From Candidatus Zixiibacteriota bacterium (GTDB taxonomy: Bacteria; Zixibacteria; MSB-5A5; CAIYYT01), in contig JAPLUP010000615.1 in the NCBI GenBank assembly GCA_026397575.1, forward strand, positions 1-9,476: a DNA stretch of 9,476 nucleotides, given 5' to 3'. The notes under the pieces were generated by a model. That model saw only the letters and a program-made list of their open reading frames with translations, ran no database searches and was not told the origin of the DNA. Shown here piece by piece: positions 6,789 through 9,476 of this stretch; within the stretch, counting starts at the first letter, position 1; each line of letters starts with the position of its first letter. The position numbers and the translations under genes are program-made.

Positions 6789-7180
6789 GTGACCACTTTT
6801 TGTCAGGGGAATTTGCCATGTACTTCTCTGTCTGACCATCCGGCCGCCGGGATATCATGCCGTCTACCACAAACAGATACCGGGAGTTACCTTGGGGGCA
6901 ACTCCCGGCAGATGCGTGTTGGGGGGCAAAAACACGCTAACAGGGGGGATTCTCGGATTTCAAGGCAGGAGACAGCGACCAAATCGGGACACATAGTCTC
7001 CGAAGACGTAGCCAATGAACTACGCGACATTCAAAATGTCAACTACCTCATCGTGATTTTTATAACCGAACACAGTCGGTCTAGATGCTCTTGAGACAGC
7101 AGCCTCCAGATTGCACAATCAGATCATCAATAATAAGTTACAGCCTTAGTCGAGACACCGGATCGCTTCTTCGACGTGGC
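6789..7180. other. Gene-free, hairpin-rich intergenic stretch
   Basis: No credible gene lies here; the one open frame (6789-7094) lacks a ribosome binding site and family features. The stretch is rich in short inverted repeats: 6880-6888/6900-6908 (9 bp, CCGGGAGTT), 6914-6920/6931-6937 (7 bp, GCGTGTT), 6968-6973/6996-7001 (6 bp), 7007-7011/7020-7024 (5 bp), 7026-7031/7035-7040 (6 bp, 3-base loop) and 7065-7069/7076-7080 (5 bp). The first two loops contain runs of five and six G, and another six-G run follows at 6943-6948. It could be a structured RNA or just the meeting point of two convergent transcripts. I found no promoter for it and no match to riboswitches, 6S, SRP, RNase P or tmRNA cores that I know. 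Confidence 0.35.
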
Positions 7181-7206
7181 AAAAACAACCCGTCTGTTGA
7201 CTGGGT
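7181..7206 (-). terminator. Probable terminator of the S8 protease gene
   Basis: On the minus strand, ACCC-A-GTC, loop AACA, GAC-GGGT forms a 7-bp stem with one bulged A, followed by TGTTTTTG. It lies about 90 bases downstream of the protease stop codon and before the hairpin-rich stretch. Confidence 0.65.
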
Positions 7207-7294
7207 AAACATATTCTAATCTTTACAAGTATGTCACAAATTGCGAAAAAGTCAATAGTTTCGTCACGAAAAGTTTCGCCTATGGATGTGATTC

Positions 7295-9476
7295 TCATTT
7301 CGGGCAAGCAGCACAGGGAGCTGCACCCCGCGAGAAAATATAGGCGATCAGATAGACGGCGTCTGCCACATTAATGTCCAGACTGCAATCGGCATCCCCC
7401 GCCAGCAAGGGCGAGGGGGCTGCACCGCCGCCAAAAATGTAGGAGATGAGATAAACCGCATCCGCGATATCAATCGGCGCGATTCCGTCTGCGTCGCCGC
7501 AAACATAGCCGATCGCGGCGGCATAGCGATTATGCGCCGCACCTGCAGAGTTTCGCAATGACGGCAGATCCGTGCCGCCGATCATGGCAAAAGCGGCTGT
7601 GTCCGATTGCCCGGGCGCCAGATTGAACGGCCCTGTGGCAACGCAGTATGATTGGTCGTAAGCTCCCGTACCGGCCGTGTCAATTAGGCCGTGAGTCAGG
7701 AGGTTGTATTTCACCGCTTCACTAACCAGACTGCCGGAGACGTTGTAAATGATGTTGAGGTTTTGGATCGCGTAAAAGGTCTGGACACCTTCGGAATTCA
7801 GCACTGTCGTCCCACGATATTTGGTGCTGCCGTTCTGCCAAATGTAGCCAAGACCCAGATCGCGGGCGAAGCCGCTGCGGTCGGAACTGCCACTGCCCCA
7901 TGGAAAATCCCAATCGCAAAACAGCCCGACATACATACTGCCGATGCTGGTCGGCGAGTTGTTAGTCACAATGTACTGCAAAATGACATACCGCGAATCG
8001 ATGGACGAATTACTGTAGCTGGCGGAGTGCTGCTTCACGGTTATGCCCAAAGGGGATTGCGCATTCTCGTCTGTGAACCGACAGGCGGTTTCCACATCTC
8101 CCAACCCACCTCCGGTAGACAAAATCAGATTGCCGCCGGGAGCGACGACAAAATCGATATCAACATTGCCGGTCAGATTCACAACGCCGTCGGCGACATG
8201 GTTGCTGTCAACCCCGATCATCAAACCGCACTGAAAGAGGTTGTTGCTGCCGTTGGAGGGATAGACAAACCCTACACCGCCGCGAGGAGATATTGATTCG
8301 GGCGCCAGACCGTAGGTACCGTAGTTGCTAACCGTGAAGCTGCAACTGTCAGCGATATGCGTGTACGAGGATTTGATGAGGGAAGCGTCGACTACAAAAT
8401 GAAGCCGCACGTCCTTCTGATAGCCGCCGCTGTTGCCTTGCAGGTGCAAGTTGACAGTGAGAACGGTTCCTTCCGGCAGCACCGGAGCAAACAGCAATCT
8501 GAAGGGTGATGCGCTGTTGCTGGAACTGGCGTTTGTGGCGAGGTCTCCGAAACTGGCCGCGCCGGTGACAATCGTAACTCCGGCATCAGGGTTACCCAGT
8601 TCGCCCGAGACATTGACCGCGCTGACACCAGAATTCCGCAACGTCACAACAATATCCGCTTGCTGTCCGGAAGCGACTGAATCCGGACTGACCGCCTGGA
8701 TATATATGTTTGTCTCGTTGTTCGGCGGCAGCAGAGCCATTGCTGCCGGTATGTTGATCAACCCCCAGCCGAATGTGTTGTCTTCTCCGGGAGTGCCCTT
8801 ATCGATGGCCGAAAACATCAATGCCGCCTTGATTTCCTCGACAGTGGCATTCGGATTGTACTGCCGCAACAAGGCTACGGCGCCGGAGACGTAAGGCGCT
8901 GCATAGGATGTCCCGGTCACCACCGTATAAGGGGTATTGATATCAGGGAAGGTCGTTCTGATTCTGTAGCCGGGTGCGACTACTTCCGGTTTGATTGAAA
9001 CGCCGTCGCAGTCAGACGGGCCGCGACTTGACGCTGACCAGATAGAATCCGGATTCGTCGGGCTAACCGCACCGACTGCAAAATTGCTGTACGGCGTGCT
9101 TGCCCGGTTGGCAGGGTTGCGAAGGCTCATTAGATTGGGACCTTCATTGCCACCAGCAAAGACGACTACCGTGCCAAGCGCTTCAAGATTATCGATTGGC
9201 GTGCAGAAAAGGTCGCGACAGCCAAGGCTACTCTGTGTAAAACCCCAGGACTTGTTGAGAACGTCGGGCACGTCTGCGATGGTGTTCGGATTGCCGTCGG
9301 GGTCTGCCGCCCATTGGAATGCTTCCAGACACTTCGCGTGAGGGACGTCCACGACCAGAGCGCTGATCCAGTCGGCGCCAAACGCTACTCCGACAGTGTC
9401 TCCGGTAGCGTCATCCTTACCGACCATCACCCCCATTGTCGTCGTGCCGTGCGCCCCGCTGGACAGCGAGCTTTCC
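7295..9476 (-). CDS. Secreted subtilisin-like protease with dockerin-type tail (5' partial)
   Basis: An extracellular serine endopeptidase of family S8, closest in motif style to bacillopeptidase F-like subtilases. The frame is open to the right edge; residues before the first in-window ATG (9436) read SSGAHGTTT and complete the catalytic His motif HGTTTMG (H9 of 726 visible residues). The signal peptide and catalytic Asp lie outside. Then come NKSWG, the oxyanion Asn in FAGGNEGP (N110) and the catalytic Ser in GTSYAAP (S190). A beta-rich domain with a CARDB-like look (NETNIYIQAVSPDSV onward, about 253-360) follows. A long region of unknown fold (about 365-655) contains SFTVSNYGTYGL and GLMIGV. 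The last 68 residues (7298-7501) are two dockerin-like repeats, GDADGIAPIDIADAVYLISYIF and GDADCSLDINVADAVYLIAYIF. Ca-ligand position 5 is Ile in the first repeat and Ser in the second, instead of Asp/Asn. Several Cys suggest disulfides. The organism probably uses the protease for scavenging protein or processing surface proteins, which is inference. Confidence 0.93.
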   Translation of the reverse strand, partial: ESSLSSGAHGTTTMGVMVGKDDATGDTVGVAFGADWISALVVDVPHAKCLEAFQWAADPDGNPNTIADVPDVLNKSWGFTQSSLGCRDLFCTPIDNLEALGTVVVFAGGNEGPNLMSLRNPANRASTPYSNFAVGAVSPTNPDSIWSASSRGPSDCDGVSIKPEVVAPGYRIRTTFPDINTPYTVVTGTSYAAPYVSGAVALLRQYNPNATVEEIKAALMFSAIDKGTPGEDNTFGWGLINIPAAMALLPPNNETNIYIQAVSPDSVASGQQADIVVTLRNSGVSAVNVSGELGNPDAGVTIVTGAASFGDLATNASSSNSASPFRLLFAPVLPEGTVLTVNLHLQGNSGGYQKDVRLHFVVDASLIKSSYTHIADSCSFTVSNYGTYGLAPESISPRGGVGFVYPSNGSNNLFQCGLMIGVDSNHVADGVVNLTGNVDIDFVVAPGGNLILSTGGGLGDVETACRFTDENAQSPLGITVKQHSASYSNSSIDSRYVILQYIVTNNSPTSIGSMYVGLFCDWDFPWGSGSSDRSGFARDLGLGYIWQNGSTKYRGTTVLNSEGVQTFYAIQNLNIIYNVSGSLVSEAVKYNLLTHGLIDTAGTGAYDQSYCVATGPFNLAPGQSDTAAFAMIGGTDLPSLRNSAGAAHNRYAAAIGYVCGDADGIAPIDIADAVYLISYIFGGGAAPSPLLAGDADCSLDINVADAVYLIAYIFSRGAAPCAACPK

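Noticed and set aside
6882..6948. G-quadruplex from the G-runs
   Set aside because: The loops between the runs are long (up to 22 bases) and two runs sit in stable hairpin loops, so a canonical quadruplex is not supported.
6860..7040. Riboswitch such as cyclic-di-GMP or cobalamin type
   Set aside because: No conserved core of these families is seen and there is no plus-strand gene downstream to control.
6789..7094. 101-residue open frame in the hairpin-rich gap
   Set aside because: Starts at the end of the terminator tail, has no ribosome binding site and no protein-like pattern; the region looks structured rather than coding.
7691..8296. 201-residue open frame on the plus strand antisense to the protease
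   Set aside because: Shadow of the protease reading frame; no independent evidence for a gene.
9437..9447. Loss of the catalytic His motif (HGTT instead of HGTH)
   Set aside because: The catalytic His is the first one, which is present; the second His of HGTH is not catalytic, so this does not indicate a dead enzyme.

Overview
This window reads as ordinary chromosomal DNA of moderate GC from an uncultured-type Gram-negative bacterium. The best lineage hint is the C-terminus of the last gene. It carries two dockerin-like repeats ending in DAVYLIxYIF followed by GGGAAP or SRGAAP, a pattern I associate with secreted proteins of candidate division Zixibacteria and neighbouring FCB-type phyla. 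That assignment is inference. An RND metal-efflux pump fits an organism with an outer membrane.

Layout, left to right. (1) The C-terminal half of a CusA-type heavy-metal RND efflux pump, cut by the left edge, runs on the plus strand to 1711. It carries an unusual Met/Ser/Gly-rich insertion. (2) A terminator hairpin at 1730-1761 separates it from a convergent NADP-type isocitrate dehydrogenase (1804-3270, minus) of the long, Thermus-like class. (3) The gap 3271-3850 holds a MITE-like inverted-repeat element (about 3526-3706) and a good sigma70-like promoter for the next gene. (4) A ZIP-family metal transporter (3851-4606, plus) follows. (5) A second promoter drives an apparent operon. It contains a small DUF3566-like membrane protein (4705-5100), glutamyl-tRNA synthetase gltX (5097-6545, start overlapping the previous stop in ATGA) and a 56-residue highly charged protein (6555-6725). 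A strong terminator closes it at 6757-6788. (6) The stretch 6789-7180 has no credible gene but is dense in short hairpins, two of them with G-tract loops. (7) From 7295 to the right edge, on the minus strand, lies a large secreted subtilisin-like (S8, bacillopeptidase F-like) protease with a dockerin-type tail. Its N-terminus is outside the window, and a terminator follows it at 7181-7206.

The genes do not form one pathway: metal efflux, TCA cycle, metal uptake, tRNA charging and extracellular proteolysis sit side by side. I saw no clearly new multi-gene system. The points most worth a second look are the insertion in the pump, the hairpin-rich intergenic stretch, the small charged gene after gltX, the MITE and the dockerin-tailed protease.
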